Shown here piece after piece: positions 40,210 through 50,232 of a stretch of DNA of 64,000 nucleotides. Every line of letters begins with the position of its first letter. Positions within the stretch are counted from its first letter, which is position 1. The DNA comes from Pseudomonas parafulva. Lineage in GTDB: Bacteria > Pseudomonadota > Gammaproteobacteria > Pseudomonadales > Pseudomonadaceae. The translations under genes were made by a program, and so were the position numbers. A model generated the notes under the pieces. The model was not told the origin of the DNA. It ran no database searches and saw only the letters and a list, made by a program, of their open reading frames with translations. The DNA lies in the NCBI RefSeq assembly GCF_000800255.1, contig NZ_CP009747.1, positions 3,162,001-3,226,000 of the forward strand. Reading direction: 5' to 3'.

Positions 40210-41700
40210 ATGCTGAACATGCAAAGGCTCCAGACAGTGCTGCTGCAGTGCGCCGGATGGCTGCTCTTCATGAGCCTGCTCATGCTGATCGCCCTGGCCC
40301 TGCCCAGCGATATCTTCGACTCGCAATCGAAGCACTTCATCTTCCTGGTCGGCGCTGTCGGCATCTGGCGCTACTCCATGGGCGCCACCCATTTCATCCG
40401 CGGCATGATCTTCCTGTACCTGGTCTACCCCTACCTGCGCCGCAAGGTGCAGAAGCTGGGCAAGGCCGCCGATCCGTCGCACGTGTACCTGATGGTCACC
40501 AGCTTTCGTATCGATGCGCTGACCACCGCCCAGGTGTACAGCTCGGTGATCCGCGAAGCGATCGACTGCGGCTACCCCACCACCGTGGTCTGCTCGCTGG
40601 TGGAGAAGTCCGACGAGTTGCTGGTCAAGAGCCTGTGGGCCAAGTACAACCCGCCCGAGCACGTGGCCCTGGACTTCGTGCGTATCGCCGGCACCGGCAA
40701 ACGTGACGGCCTGGCCTATGGCTTTCGCGCCATCTCCCGCTCGCTGCCGGACGAGAACGCCGTGGTGGCGGTGATCGACGGCGACACCGTGCTGGCCGAA
40801 GGCGTGGTGCGCAAGACCGTGCCGTGGTTCAAGCTCTACCCCAACGTCGGTGGCCTGACCACCAACGAATTCTGCGAAGTGCGCGGCGGCTACATCATGA
40901 GCGAGTGGCACAAGCTGCGCTTCGCCCAGCGCCACATCAACATGTGCTCGATGGCCTTGAGCAAGCGCGTGCTGACCATGACCGGGCGCATGTCGATGTT
41001 CCGCGCCAGCGTGGTCACCAACCCCGAGTTCATCGCCGACGTCGAGAGCGACTCGCTGATGCACTGGCGCCTGGGCCGCTTCAAGTTCCTCACCGGCGAC
41101 GACAAGTCCAGCTGGTTCAGCCTGATGCGCCTGGGCTACGACACCTTCTACGTGCCGGACGCGGCGATCAACACGGTCGAACACCCGCCGGAAAAGAGCT
41201 TCCTCAAGGCCAGCCGCAAGCTGATGTACCGCTGGTACGGCAACAACCTGCGGCAGAACTCCCGCGCCCTGGGCCTGGGCCTGCGGCGCCTGGGGCTGTT
41301 CACCAGCATCGTGCTGTTCGACCAGCGCGTGTCGATGTGGACCAGCCTGCTGGGCCTGACCGTGGCGCTGATCGCCAGCTTCAAGTTCGGCCTGCAGTTC
41401 CTGCTGGTGTACCTGCTGTGGATCGGCATCACCCGCCTGATCCTCACCATCATGCTGCTGTGCTCGGGCCACAGCGTCGGCCCGGCCTACCCGCTGATCC
41501 TCTATTACAACCAGATCGTCGGCGCGCTGATGAAGATCTACGTGTTCTTCCGCCTCGACAAGCAGTCCTGGACCCGTCAGCCGACGGCCCTCAAGCGTGA
41601 CCTCGCCAGCTTTCAACAATGGTTCAACACCTGGTCCTCGCGGACCATGACCTTCTCGGCGGCCAGCATCTTCGTCGCTGTGCTGTTCATGGTCGTGTGA
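40210..41700 (+). CDS. alg8: Mannuronan polymerase catalytic subunit Alg8
   Basis: Inner-membrane GT2 glycosyltransferase that links mannuronate units. 496 residues; two N-terminal helices (13-31, 44-56), a cytosolic catalytic domain with the acidic motif VIDGDTV and a Q/R-x-x-R-W-like region ([12 protein letters not shown]), then C-terminal helices. Works with Alg44. ATG at 40210 or 40219 (MQRLQTVLL) could be used. Confidence 0.97.
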   Translation: MLNMQRLQTVLLQCAGWLLFMSLLMLIALALPSDIFDSQSKHFIFLVGAVGIWRYSMGATHFIRGMIFLYLVYPYLRRKVQKLGKAADPSHVYLMVTSFRIDALTTAQVYSSVIREAIDCGYPTTVVCSLVEKSDELLVKSLWAKYNPPEHVALDFVRIAGTGKRDGLAYGFRAISRSLPDENAVVAVIDGDTVLAEGVVRKTVPWFKLYPNVGGLTTNEFCEVRGGYIMSEWHKLRFAQRHINMCSMALSKRVLTMTGRMSMFRASVVTNPEFIADVESDSLMHWRLGRFKFLTGDDKSSWFSLMRLGYDTFYVPDAAINTVEHPPEKSFLKASRKLMYRWYGNNLRQNSRALGLGLRRLGLFTSIVLFDQRVSMWTSLLGLTVALIASFKFGLQFLLVYLLWIGITRLILTIMLLCSGHSVGPAYPLILYYNQIVGALMKIYVFFRLDKQSWTRQPTALKRDLASFQQWFNTWSSRTMTFSAASIFVAVLFMVV

Positions 41701-41735
41701 GCCCAACCCGGATCGATGCAAAGGAACAAATCGCC

Positions 41736-42902
41736 ATGAATAACGCTGTCAACGTCAACGTCGTGCATGAGTCCGAGGCCCAGCGCCAGCACGCTCGCGT
41801 GCGTATTCCCGCCAAGCTGCGCTACCTCGACGGCGAGCGCCAGCAGCAGGAGGTCAAGGTCGACGACCTGTCCGCTGGCGGCCTGTCGTTCCATGCCAAG
41901 CGCGCCCTGCCGGTCGGCGAACTGCTGCGCGGCCGCCTGCAGTTCGTGGTCGACAACCTCGGCCTGGCGATGGACGTCGAGCTGCTGGTGCGCTCCAGCG
42001 ACACCAGCAGCGGGCGCATCGGCGCCGAGTTCCAGAACCTGGAACCGCGCGACATCGCCACCCTGCGCCACATCATCACCAGTCACCTGTCCGGTGAGCT
42101 GATCAGCGTCGGCGACGTGCTCAGTACCCTGCAACGCGACAACTTCACCAAGGCGCGCAAGCAGAAGGACGCCGGCTCCGGCCTGTCGCCCTTCGCCCGC
42201 CTGCGTGCGGTCAGTGTCACCCTCGGCGTGTTCGTGGTCGGCATCGCCGCCTTCGGCTTCGTCGCCAAGTCGCTGTACGGCCTGTACTTCGTCAGCCACG
42301 CCGAAGCCGGGGTGGTCGCCGTGCCCACCACCACCATCACCATGCCCCGCGACGGCAGCTTGCAGGGCCTGGTGCAGACCGGCGCGCAGATCGGCAAGGG
42401 CGCGCCGCTGGCCACCTTCAACACCAGCATGCTGGACCTGCTCAAGGGCCACCTGGACGACTCGCAACTGGAGCCGGCCAAGGTCGAGGAGCTGTTCGGC
42501 AAGCAGCTCTCCGGCACCCTCACCAGCCCCTGCGACTGCGTGGTCGCGCGGCAACTGGTGGACGACGGCCAGTACGCCAGCAAAGGCCAGCCGGTGTACC
42601 AGTTGATCCCGCGCACCACCCATCCAACGGTCGAAGCACGCTTCAGCTATCGCCAGTTCGACGAGGTCAAGCCCGGCACCCGGGTCAACTTCCAGGTGGC
42701 TGGCGAAGACCAAGTGCGCACCGGCGTGATCGTCGGCAGCAGCAGCCTGGACACCGACAACCTGGCCTCGGACATCCGCGTGCAGATCAAGCCTGACGGC
42801 GCGTTGCCCGCAGAGCTGGCCGGGCGTCCGGCCTCGGTGAACAGCGACCGTGGCCCGTCGATGGACTGGCTGATCGACCGCGCCGTGGCGCGCGGGCTGT
42901 AA
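41736..42902 (+). CDS. alg44: Alginate polymerase c-di-GMP receptor Alg44
   Basis: Activates Alg8 on binding c-di-GMP. 388 residues: N-terminal PilZ domain with R17-x3-R21 (QRQHAR) and D44-x-S46-x-x-G (DLSAGG), all at the positions known from P. aeruginosa Alg44, a transmembrane helix (about 163-183) and a periplasmic HlyD/membrane-fusion-like part (VVAVPTTTITMPRDGSLQGL; LTSPCDCVVARQLVDDGQ). ATG 41736 follows AAGGAAC. Confidence 0.98.
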   Translation: MNNAVNVNVVHESEAQRQHARVRIPAKLRYLDGERQQQEVKVDDLSAGGLSFHAKRALPVGELLRGRLQFVVDNLGLAMDVELLVRSSDTSSGRIGAEFQNLEPRDIATLRHIITSHLSGELISVGDVLSTLQRDNFTKARKQKDAGSGLSPFARLRAVSVTLGVFVVGIAAFGFVAKSLYGLYFVSHAEAGVVAVPTTTITMPRDGSLQGLVQTGAQIGKGAPLATFNTSMLDLLKGHLDDSQLEPAKVEELFGKQLSGTLTSPCDCVVARQLVDDGQYASKGQPVYQLIPRTTHPTVEARFSYRQFDEVKPGTRVNFQVAGEDQVRTGVIVGSSSLDTDNLASDIRVQIKPDGALPAELAGRPASVNSDRGPSMDWLIDRAVARGL

Positions 42903-42913
42903 GGGGACCGGGG

Positions 42914-44440
42914 ATGAAGCCTTTGAACGGTGTTTCTTCAGTGGCGGCGATGCTGCCTCCCACCGGTACGGCGCTGGAGACGAGCGCTGTGGGCGCGGGC
43001 TCGTCCCGCGGTCGGGCGAACAGCGCCCGCCCACTGACCTGGTGCGCCCTGGCCGCCGCCATCGCCCTGGCCGGCTGCTCCGGCCTGCCCGACCAGCGCC
43101 TGGCCAACGAAGCGCTGAAACGCGGCGACATCGCCACCGCCCAGGCCAACTACAAGGCCCTGGCCGACCTGGGCTACAGCGATGCCCAGGTGGGGCTGGC
43201 CGACATCCAGGTCAGCAGCCGCGATCCGGCGCAGCTCGAACAGGCCGAAGCCACCTACCGCGCGGCCGCCGCCACCTCGCCGCGGGCTCAGGCGCGTCTG
43301 GGCCGCCTGCTGGTGGCCAAGCCCGGCAGCACCCAGGCCGAGCGCGAAGAAGCCGAAACCCTGCTCAAGCTCGCCGCCCAGCAAGGCGAGGGCAATACCC
43401 TGATTCCGCTGGCCATGCTCTACCTGCAATACCCGCAGAGCTTCCCGGACATCAACGCTCAGCGCCAGATCGACCAGTGGCGCGCCGACGGCAACCCCGA
43501 GGCGGGCCTGGCCCAGGTGCTGCTGTACCGTACTCAGGGCAGCTACGACCAGCACCTGGACGACGTCGAGCAGATCTGCAAGGCCGCGCTCAGCGCCGCC
43601 GACGTCTGCTACGTGGAACTGGCCACCGTCTACCAGAAGCGTGGCCAGAGCGACCGCCAGGCCGACCTGCTCGACCAGCTCAAGTCGGCCCACGCCCGTG
43701 GCACGGTGCCGGCCACCCGGGTCGATAGCGTCGCCCGGGTGCTGGCCGACCGCAGCCTCGGCCAGACCGACGAGAAGACCGCCCAGGCCCTGCTCGAATC
43801 CGTCGCCCCGAACAACCCCGCGTCCTGGGTGAGCCTGGCGCAACTGCTCTACGACTTCCCCGAACTGGGCGACACCGAGCAATTGCTGGCCTACCTCGAC
43901 AAAGGTCGCGACGCCGAACAGCCGCGCGCCGACCTGCTGCTGGGCCGTCTGTACTACGAAGGCAAGCAGGTGCCGGCCGATGCTCACAAGGCCGAGCAGC
44001 ATCTGCAGGCTGCGGCCGATGCCGGCGAAATCAGCGCCCATTACTACCTCGGCCAGCTCTACCGCCGTGGCTACCTGGGTCAGGTGGAACCGCAGAAGGC
44101 GGTCGATCACCTGCTCAGCGCCGCCCGTGGCGGTCAGCTCAGCGCCGACTATGCCCTGGCCCAGTTGTACAGCGAAGGCCACGGCATCCGTCCCAATCCG
44201 GGCAACGCCTGGGTATTCGCCCAGCTCGCCCAGCTCAACCCCACTGAGCAGTCCAGCGAGCTGCTGCAACAGCTCGAACCGCAGCTCGACGCCGAGCAGC
44301 GCAGTCAGGCCCAGCGCCTGCTGGAGCAGGAAAAGACCGCGCGGGCCGGGATGCTCCAGGCCAGCACCAGCAGCCTGGCCCTGGACGCCCTGCAGGACGG
44401 CAACGACCAGAACGACGCAGACGCCGAGGATTCGCTATGA
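42914..44440 (+). CDS. algK: Alginate outer-membrane lipoprotein AlgK with REP-extended N-terminus
   Basis: TPR/Sel1-like lipoprotein scaffold that localises AlgE and contacts AlgX. 508 residues; mature part after lipobox L-A-G-C (Cys55) is about 454, normal. The 54 residues before Cys55 are about twice the usual length: [10 protein letters not shown]... is followed by a segment (about 25-34, [10 protein letters not shown]) encoded by a REP-like sequence (42987-43012). A GTG at 42989 inside that sequence, nine bases after GGAG, would give a normal 30-residue signal ([19 protein letters not shown]...), so either start may be used. Its stop overlaps the algE start. Confidence 0.95.
   Translation: MKPLNGVSSVAAMLPPTGTALETSAVGAGSSRGRANSARPLTWCALAAAIALAGCSGLPDQRLANEALKRGDIATAQANYKALADLGYSDAQVGLADIQVSSRDPAQLEQAEATYRAAAATSPRAQARLGRLLVAKPGSTQAEREEAETLLKLAAQQGEGNTLIPLAMLYLQYPQSFPDINAQRQIDQWRADGNPEAGLAQVLLYRTQGSYDQHLDDVEQICKAALSAADVCYVELATVYQKRGQSDRQADLLDQLKSAHARGTVPATRVDSVARVLADRSLGQTDEKTAQALLESVAPNNPASWVSLAQLLYDFPELGDTEQLLAYLDKGRDAEQPRADLLLGRLYYEGKQVPADAHKAEQHLQAAADAGEISAHYYLGQLYRRGYLGQVEPQKAVDHLLSAARGGQLSADYALAQLYSEGHGIRPNPGNAWVFAQLAQLNPTEQSSELLQQLEPQLDAEQRSQAQRLLEQEKTARAGMLQASTSSLALDALQDGNDQNDADAEDSL
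42983..43025. repeat. REP-like hairpin inside algK
   Basis: CTGTGGGCGCGGGCTCGTCC begins a 26-bp stretch (42987-43012) that matches the operon's own REP copy at 50063 in 23 of 26 positions. It is bounded by GCGCTGT and ACAGCGC arms and has an inner CGCGGG-CTCGT-CCCGCG stem. Confidence 0.8.
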
Positions 44441-45912
44441 CGCTCAACCCCTTCGTGAAAGCCGGCATCGGCCTGAGCTTCGCCCTGTTGTGGTCGCTGC
44501 CGACCCTGGCTGCCGAAACCGCCGCCAAGAACTTCGGCCTGGAGGTCAAAGTCACCGGTCAGTCCGAAGACGACCGCGACCTGGGCACCCGTCCCGGCGG
44601 CGACGTCAACGGCCTGGGCCTGGACCTGCGCCCCTGGGTCTACGGCGAGCGCGGTAACTGGAGCGCCTATGCCATGGGCCAGGCCGTGACGGCCACCGAC
44701 ACCATCGAAACCGACACCCTGCGCCAGAACGACGACGGCACCGCGGTGGACACCGGCGACGACAGCCGCAAGCCGGACAAGAGCTACCTGGCCCTGCGCG
44801 AGTTCTGGGTCGGCTACAGCGGCTTCACGCCCTACCCCGGCGAGCAACTGCGCTTCGGTCGCCAGCGTCTGCGCAGCGACGACGGCATGTGGCGCGACAC
44901 CAACATCGAGGCGCTGAACTGGAGCTTCGACACCACCCTGCTCAAGGCCGACCTGGGCGTGGCGCAGCGCTTCAGCGAATACCGCACCGACCTCACCGAA
45001 CTGGCCCCCGAAGACAAGCACCGCACCCATGTCTTCGGTAACGTCGCCACCCAGTGGACACCCGGGCACTGGGTCGGCCTGCGCGCCCATCACACCCACG
45101 ACAGCGGCAGCCTGAAAAACCCTGGCGAGCGCGTCGATGCCCTGGACAAGACCCGCACCGGCGATCTCACCTGGCTGGGCCTCGAAGCCAACAGCGATGC
45201 CTACAACTGGCGCAACGACCATACCGTCAACTACTGGGGCAGCCTGACCTGGCTGACCGGCAACCGCGACACCCTGAGCAGCCAACTGGTGGGCGACGAG
45301 CAGGTCGCCACCGGCACCCGCAGCGGCGACGTCAACGCCTGGGCCACCGACCTGGGCATCCGCCTGCGCCTGGACCCCAACTGGCAGGTCGGCGCGGCCT
45401 ATGCCCGCGGCAGCGGCGGCGGCAGCGACGGCTCGAACAACTTCGAGCAGACCGGCCTTGAAAGCAACCGCTCCAACTTCACCGGCACCCGCTCGCGCGT
45501 GCACCGCTTCGGCGAAGCCTTCCGTGGCGAGCTGGGCAACCTGCAGGCAGCCACCCTGTTCGCTTCCTGGCAACTGCGCGAGGACTACGACGCCAGCTTC
45601 ATCTACCACAAGTTCTGGCGCGTGGACGGTGAGCAGAACATCGGCTCCAGCGGTATCAACGCGGTGGTCAACGACGACGGCATCAACCGTCCGCTGGTCA
45701 ATGGCGAGAAAGACCTGGGCCAGGAAATGGACGTGGTGGTGACCAAGTACTTCAAGCAGGGCCTGCTGCCCGCCTCGCTGAGCCAGTCGATCGACGAGCC
45801 CTCGGCGCTGGTACGCCTGCGCGCCGGCGTGTTCAAGCCCGGCGATGCCTACGGCAAGGAAGCGGACTCGTACATGCACCGCGCTTTCGTCGACGTGATC
45901 TGGCGCTTCTAA
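44437..45912 (+). CDS. algE: Outer-membrane alginate porin AlgE
   Basis: Beta-barrel through which alginate leaves the cell. 491 residues: signal peptide (about 1-25), alternating amphipathic strands with aromatic girdles ([37 protein letters not shown]) and terminal phenylalanine (DVIWRF), the BAM signal. Overlaps algK by ATGA. Confidence 0.97.
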   Translation: MTLNPFVKAGIGLSFALLWSLPTLAAETAAKNFGLEVKVTGQSEDDRDLGTRPGGDVNGLGLDLRPWVYGERGNWSAYAMGQAVTATDTIETDTLRQNDDGTAVDTGDDSRKPDKSYLALREFWVGYSGFTPYPGEQLRFGRQRLRSDDGMWRDTNIEALNWSFDTTLLKADLGVAQRFSEYRTDLTELAPEDKHRTHVFGNVATQWTPGHWVGLRAHHTHDSGSLKNPGERVDALDKTRTGDLTWLGLEANSDAYNWRNDHTVNYWGSLTWLTGNRDTLSSQLVGDEQVATGTRSGDVNAWATDLGIRLRLDPNWQVGAAYARGSGGGSDGSNNFEQTGLESNRSNFTGTRSRVHRFGEAFRGELGNLQAATLFASWQLREDYDASFIYHKFWRVDGEQNIGSSGINAVVNDDGINRPLVNGEKDLGQEMDVVVTKYFKQGLLPASLSQSIDEPSALVRLRAGVFKPGDAYGKEADSYMHRAFVDVIWRF

Positions 45913-45930
45913 GGCCGGCCAAGGACTTTT

Positions 45931-47487
45931 ATGAACCTGCACCCGAACCTTCGCCACAGCCTGCTGGCCAGCGCCCTGCTGCTGGCCTGCGGTGTGGCCG
46001 CCGCGGAACCTGCGCTCACCGCCAAGGGGCTGCAACAGGCCAAGACCTACACCGTGGCCGCCGCGCCCAGCGAACCGTTGCAGATGGACCCGCCGACGCT
46101 GCCCGACCTCTCCGGCTACACCGCCGAGGCCGTGCAGCGCAAGATCGACCGTCGCCACAAGGGCAAGGTCAGCGTGCGCCGCATGCTCCAGGAAGATGCG
46201 CTCAAGGAGTTCATCGGCGGCGACAACAAGGCCGCCGAGTGGGTCCAGCGCCAGCACGGCATTCCCCAGGCGATTTTCGTCGACGACGGGCATGTCGACC
46301 TGACCGAACTGAGCCGCAAAGTGCCCGCCCAGTACCTGCGCGAAACCGCGCCGGGCGTGTACCTGGCGCGCCTGCCGATCGTGGTCGGACGCCACGGCGT
46401 GCTGGAGATCGACGGCAAGGTCAAGGAACTGCGTCTGTCCCAGGAGGGCGGCGCGTTCCTGATCAACGACGGCAAGCTGTTCGTGCGCGACACCCAGGTC
46501 ACCGGCTGGCGTGAAAAGGACAACGGCCCGGCCACGTTCCGCTCGCCCAAGGAATTCCGCCCGTTCCTGCTCAGTTGGGGCGGCACCGAGACCTACATCG
46601 TCAACAGCAAGATGGCCAGCTTCGGCTACGCCAAGTCCAAGTCCTACGGGGTGAGCATTTCCCAGTACACGCCGAACATGGCCAAGCAGATGGGCCGCCC
46701 CGAACCGACCGGCTGGATCATCGGCTCCACGTTCAGCGACATGTGGTACGGCTTCTACTGCTACGAGACCCAGGGCTTCGTGATCAAGGACTCGACCTAC
46801 CGCGACAACATCGTCTACGGCATCGACCCGCACGACCGCTCGCACGGCCTGATCATCGCTGGCAACACCGTGCATGGCACCCAGAAGAAGCACGGCATCA
46901 TCGTCTCGCGTGAGGTCAACGACAGCTGGATCATCAACAACAAGAGCTTCGACAACAAGCTCTCGGGCGTGGTGATCGACCGCAACAGCATCAACAACCT
47001 GGTGGCCTACAACGAGATCTACCGCAACCACACCGACGGCATCACCCTCTACGAGAGCGGCGACAACCTGATCTGGGGCAACCAGGTGATCAACAACCGC
47101 CGCCACGGCATCCGCGTGCGCAACAGCGTGAACATCCGCCTGTACGAGAACATCGCCATGGCCAACGGCCTGGTCGGGGTCTACGGCCACATCAAGGACC
47201 TCACCGACACCGACCGCGACATCGCCCTGGACCCCTTCGACGCCAAGGTCTCGCTGATCGTGGTCGGCGGCGAACTCACCGCCAACGGCTCCGGCCCGCT
47301 GTCGATCGACTCGCCCCTGTCGGTGGAGCTGTACAAGGTGGCCATGCTCGCCCCGCGCAAGTCCAGCGGCATCAGCCTCAACGGCGTGCTCGGCGAGCGC
47401 CAGGACGAAATCCTCGACCTGCTGGTGCGCCAGCAGAAGGCCGTGCTGATCGACCCGGTCGAACGCCAGAGCGAAATGATCGATTAA
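45931..47487 (+). CDS. algG: Poly(beta-D-mannuronate) C5-epimerase AlgG
   Basis: Periplasmic enzyme that turns mannuronate into guluronate within the polymer and belongs to the secretion scaffold. 518 residues: signal peptide (about 1-25), right-handed beta-helix with many short repeats (GVVIDRNSINNLVAYNEIYR, RRHGIRVRNSVNIRLYENI), and the active-site motif D-P-H-D-R-S-H. Confidence 0.98.
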   Translation: MNLHPNLRHSLLASALLLACGVAAAEPALTAKGLQQAKTYTVAAAPSEPLQMDPPTLPDLSGYTAEAVQRKIDRRHKGKVSVRRMLQEDALKEFIGGDNKAAEWVQRQHGIPQAIFVDDGHVDLTELSRKVPAQYLRETAPGVYLARLPIVVGRHGVLEIDGKVKELRLSQEGGAFLINDGKLFVRDTQVTGWREKDNGPATFRSPKEFRPFLLSWGGTETYIVNSKMASFGYAKSKSYGVSISQYTPNMAKQMGRPEPTGWIIGSTFSDMWYGFYCYETQGFVIKDSTYRDNIVYGIDPHDRSHGLIIAGNTVHGTQKKHGIIVSREVNDSWIINNKSFDNKLSGVVIDRNSINNLVAYNEIYRNHTDGITLYESGDNLIWGNQVINNRRHGIRVRNSVNIRLYENIAMANGLVGVYGHIKDLTDTDRDIALDPFDAKVSLIVVGGELTANGSGPLSIDSPLSVELYKVAMLAPRKSSGISLNGVLGERQDEILDLLVRQQKAVLIDPVERQSEMID

Positions 47488-47500
47488 GGAAGCCCAGACC

Positions 47501-48943
47501 ATGACCCCACATTTGATCAAACTGCTCGGCCTGTCCGCCGCCCTCCTGGCCATCAGCCAGGGCGTGCGCGCCGAGCAGGTGCAGGCGCCGAGTTTCAGCG
47601 CCGAGCCCTGCTGCCAACTGTGCCCCGAGGCGCATGACGCCAGCCGCTACGTGACCCGCTACCAGCAGAACTTCACCACGCTGGTGCAGGCCCAGGGCGA
47701 CTGGCTGTTCCGTACCCGCGAAGACCTGCGCACCGAGTTCGACACCACCCCCGGCGGCTACAAGCGCCTGCAGCAGGTGCACGATGCGTTCAAGACGCGC
47801 GGCATCGAACTGGTGATGGTGTACCAGCCCACCCGTGGCCTGGTGAACCGCAACATGCTCAAGCCCGAAGACAAGGCCGCCTTCGACTACCAGAAGGCCC
47901 TGCACAACTACCAGGCCATGCTGCAGCGCTTCGCGAAGATGGGCTACAACGTGCCTGACCTGTCGCCCCTGACCAACGAGCAGTTGGCCGCCGCCGACCA
48001 GGGCAAGGACTTCTACTTCCGCGGCGACCAGCACTGGACGCCCTACGGCGCCCAGCGCGCGGCGCGCATCGTGGCCGACACGGTGCACCAGATGCCGGCG
48101 TTCGAGGGCATCCCGCGCAAGGAATTCGAGACCCAGAAATCCGGGCGCATGGGCAAGACCGGCACCCTGCACAACGTTGCCGGGCAGTTGTGCGGCACCA
48201 GTTACGCGGTGCAGTACATGGACCAGTTCACCACCGAGCCGAAGGGCGAAAGCGGCGGCGACGACCTGTTCGGCGACTCGGGCAACGCCCAGATCACCCT
48301 GGTCGGCACCAGCCACAGCGGCAAGAACTACAACTTCGCAGGCTTCCTCCAACAGGCCATCGGCGCCGACGTGCTCAACGTCGCCTTCCCCGGCGGCGGC
48401 CTGGAGGGCTCGATGATCCAGTACCTGGGCAGCGAGGAGTTCCACAAGAACCCACCGAAGATCCTGATCTGGGAATTCTCCCCGCTCTATCGCCTGGACC
48501 AGGAAACCATCTGGCGGCAGATCCTCGCCCTGCTCGACGACGGCTGCGACGACCGCCCCGCGCAGATGAGCGCCAGCGCCACGCTCAAGCCCGGCAAGAA
48601 CGAATTGCTGGTCAACGGTCGCAATGGCGTGATCAAGGACCTGGTCAACCGCAACCACCAGCTCGACATCCGCTTCGAGGATCCGTCGGTCAAGGTGCTG
48701 CAAGCCACCCTCTGGTACCTCAACGGTCGCCACGAGGACATCAAGCTGGAGAAACCGGAGACCTCCGACACCGACGGGCGCTTCGTCTTCCAGATGCGCG
48801 AAGACGAGGACTGGGCCAGCCAGAACCTGCTGGCCCTGGAAGTCCAGGGACCGGAAAGCGGCACCCAGAAGGTCGAGGCCAAACTCTGCAAACGCAACAA
48901 CTTCGCCGGCAGCGCGCGCCACACCGCGCAAGCCGGCCAGTGA
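47501..48943 (+). CDS. algX: Alginate O-acetyltransferase AlgX
   Basis: Periplasmic acetyltransferase and scaffold protein. 480 residues: signal peptide (about 1-24), SGNH-hydrolase-like domain with D-x-H ([10 protein letters not shown]) and the serine in G-T-S-H-S-G-K-N, and a C-terminal carbohydrate-binding module (about 350-470). Follows algG by 13 bp. Confidence 0.98.
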   Translation: MTPHLIKLLGLSAALLAISQGVRAEQVQAPSFSAEPCCQLCPEAHDASRYVTRYQQNFTTLVQAQGDWLFRTREDLRTEFDTTPGGYKRLQQVHDAFKTRGIELVMVYQPTRGLVNRNMLKPEDKAAFDYQKALHNYQAMLQRFAKMGYNVPDLSPLTNEQLAAADQGKDFYFRGDQHWTPYGAQRAARIVADTVHQMPAFEGIPRKEFETQKSGRMGKTGTLHNVAGQLCGTSYAVQYMDQFTTEPKGESGGDDLFGDSGNAQITLVGTSHSGKNYNFAGFLQQAIGADVLNVAFPGGGLEGSMIQYLGSEEFHKNPPKILIWEFSPLYRLDQETIWRQILALLDDGCDDRPAQMSASATLKPGKNELLVNGRNGVIKDLVNRNHQLDIRFEDPSVKVLQATLWYLNGRHEDIKLEKPETSDTDGRFVFQMREDEDWASQNLLALEVQGPESGTQKVEAKLCKRNNFAGSARHTAQAGQ

Positions 48944-48950
48944 GGCGAAC

Positions 48951-50054
48951 ATGACGGCATTCACGCGCACCCTGCGTCCTGCATTACTGACCCTGGCCCT
49001 GTTCGGCGGCGCCGCCCACGCGGCCCTGGTCCCGCCCCAGGGCTACTACGAGGGCATCGAGAAGCTCAAGGTCAGCGACGGCAACTTCCGCTGCGAACCG
49101 GCGCCCAAGCCCTACACCGGCGCGCTGCAATTTCGCAGCAAGTACGAAGGCTCGGACAAGGCCCGGGCCACCCTGAACCTGGCTTCCGAGCGAGCCTTCC
49201 ACCAGTCCACCGCCGACATCACCACGTTGGAGAAGGGCGTCAGCAAGATGGTCGGTCAGTACATGCGCGACGGACGCCCGGCGCAGCTCGACTGCGTGCT
49301 CGGCTGGCTCGACCGCTGGGCCGAGGCCGATGCGCTGGAGTCCACCGACTTCAACCACACCGGCAAGTCCATGCGCAAATGGGCGCTGGGCAGCATGAGC
49401 GGCTCCTGGCTGCGCCTGAAATTCTCCAGCGCCCAGCCCCTGGCTGCGCACCGCGCCGAGGCCCAGCGCATCGAGCGCTGGTTCGCCAAGCTGGCCGAGC
49501 AGACGGTGCGCGACTGGAGCGACCTGCCGCTGGAGAAGATCAACAACCACAGCTACTGGGCGGCCTGGTCGGTGATGGCCACTGCCGTGGCCACCGACCG
49601 CCGCGACCTGTTCGACTGGGCGATCAAGCAATACAAGGTCGGCATCAACCAGATCGACGACCAAGGCTTCCTGCCCAACGAGATCAAGCGCCGCCAACGC
49701 GCCCTGGCCTACCACAACTACGCCCTGCCGCCGCTGGCGATGATCGCCAGCTTCGCCAAGGCCAACGACGTCGACCTGCGCAGCGAGAACAATTTCGCCC
49801 TGCAGCGTCTGGGCGAAGGCGTGCTGGCCGGCGCTCGCGACCCGGTGCATTTCGCCGAGCGCGCCGGGGTCAAGCAGGACCTCAAGGACCTCAAGGTCGA
49901 CAGCAAGTACGCCTGGCTCGAACCCTGGTGCGCGCTGTACCAGTGCGTCGGCGACACCCAGCAGCGCAAGCACGGCATGCAGCCGTTCAACAGCTTCCGC
50001 ATGGGCGGCGACATGACCCGGGTGTACGACCCGAACGCAGAACGCAAGAAATGA
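48951..50054 (+). CDS. algL: Alginate lyase AlgL
   Basis: Periplasmic mannuronate lyase (PL5) that clears polymer left in the periplasm. 367 residues: signal peptide (about 1-24), alpha/alpha-toroid; the signature [13 protein letters not shown] with catalytic His, and [13 protein letters not shown] with the arginine/tyrosine pair are present. Followed by a REP pair before algI. Confidence 0.98.
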   Translation: MTAFTRTLRPALLTLALFGGAAHAALVPPQGYYEGIEKLKVSDGNFRCEPAPKPYTGALQFRSKYEGSDKARATLNLASERAFHQSTADITTLEKGVSKMVGQYMRDGRPAQLDCVLGWLDRWAEADALESTDFNHTGKSMRKWALGSMSGSWLRLKFSSAQPLAAHRAEAQRIERWFAKLAEQTVRDWSDLPLEKINNHSYWAAWSVMATAVATDRRDLFDWAIKQYKVGINQIDDQGFLPNEIKRRQRALAYHNYALPPLAMIASFAKANDVDLRSENNFALQRLGEGVLAGARDPVHFAERAGVKQDLKDLKVDSKYAWLEPWCALYQCVGDTQQRKHGMQPFNSFRMGGDMTRVYDPNAERKK

Positions 50055-50060
50055 AATGAC

Positions 50061-50151
50061 CCCTGTGGGAGCGGGCTTGTCCCGCGATTGCGTCCGGCTG
50101 GACAACACCGGCGAATCGACTGACGCAATCGCGACAAGCCCGCACACAGGG
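50061..50151. repeat. REP pair (BIME-like) between algL and algI
   Basis: CCCTGTGGGAGCGGGCTTGTC (50061-50081) with CGCGATTGCGTC following, and the inverted copy GACGCAATCGCGACAAGCCCGC...ACAGGG (50121-50151), form a stem of about 30 bp. It fills most of the 178-bp gap, the largest in the operon after algD's leader. Confidence 0.88.
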
Positions 50152-50232
50152 ACCAAGGTGATCCGCCGCGTTTTCGTGGGGGGTTTGGGGGGCGCTGTGC
50201 CCTGGCTGCTGTGAATAAAAAGGAGAACCGGG

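Noticed and set aside
38782-41721. Open frame of 979 codons antisense to algD-alg8
   Set aside because: A by-product of high third-position GC in the real genes: valine/histidine/glutamine/alanine-rich low-complexity translation, no domain. The same holds for the antisense frames at 44305-47553 and 49987-52893.
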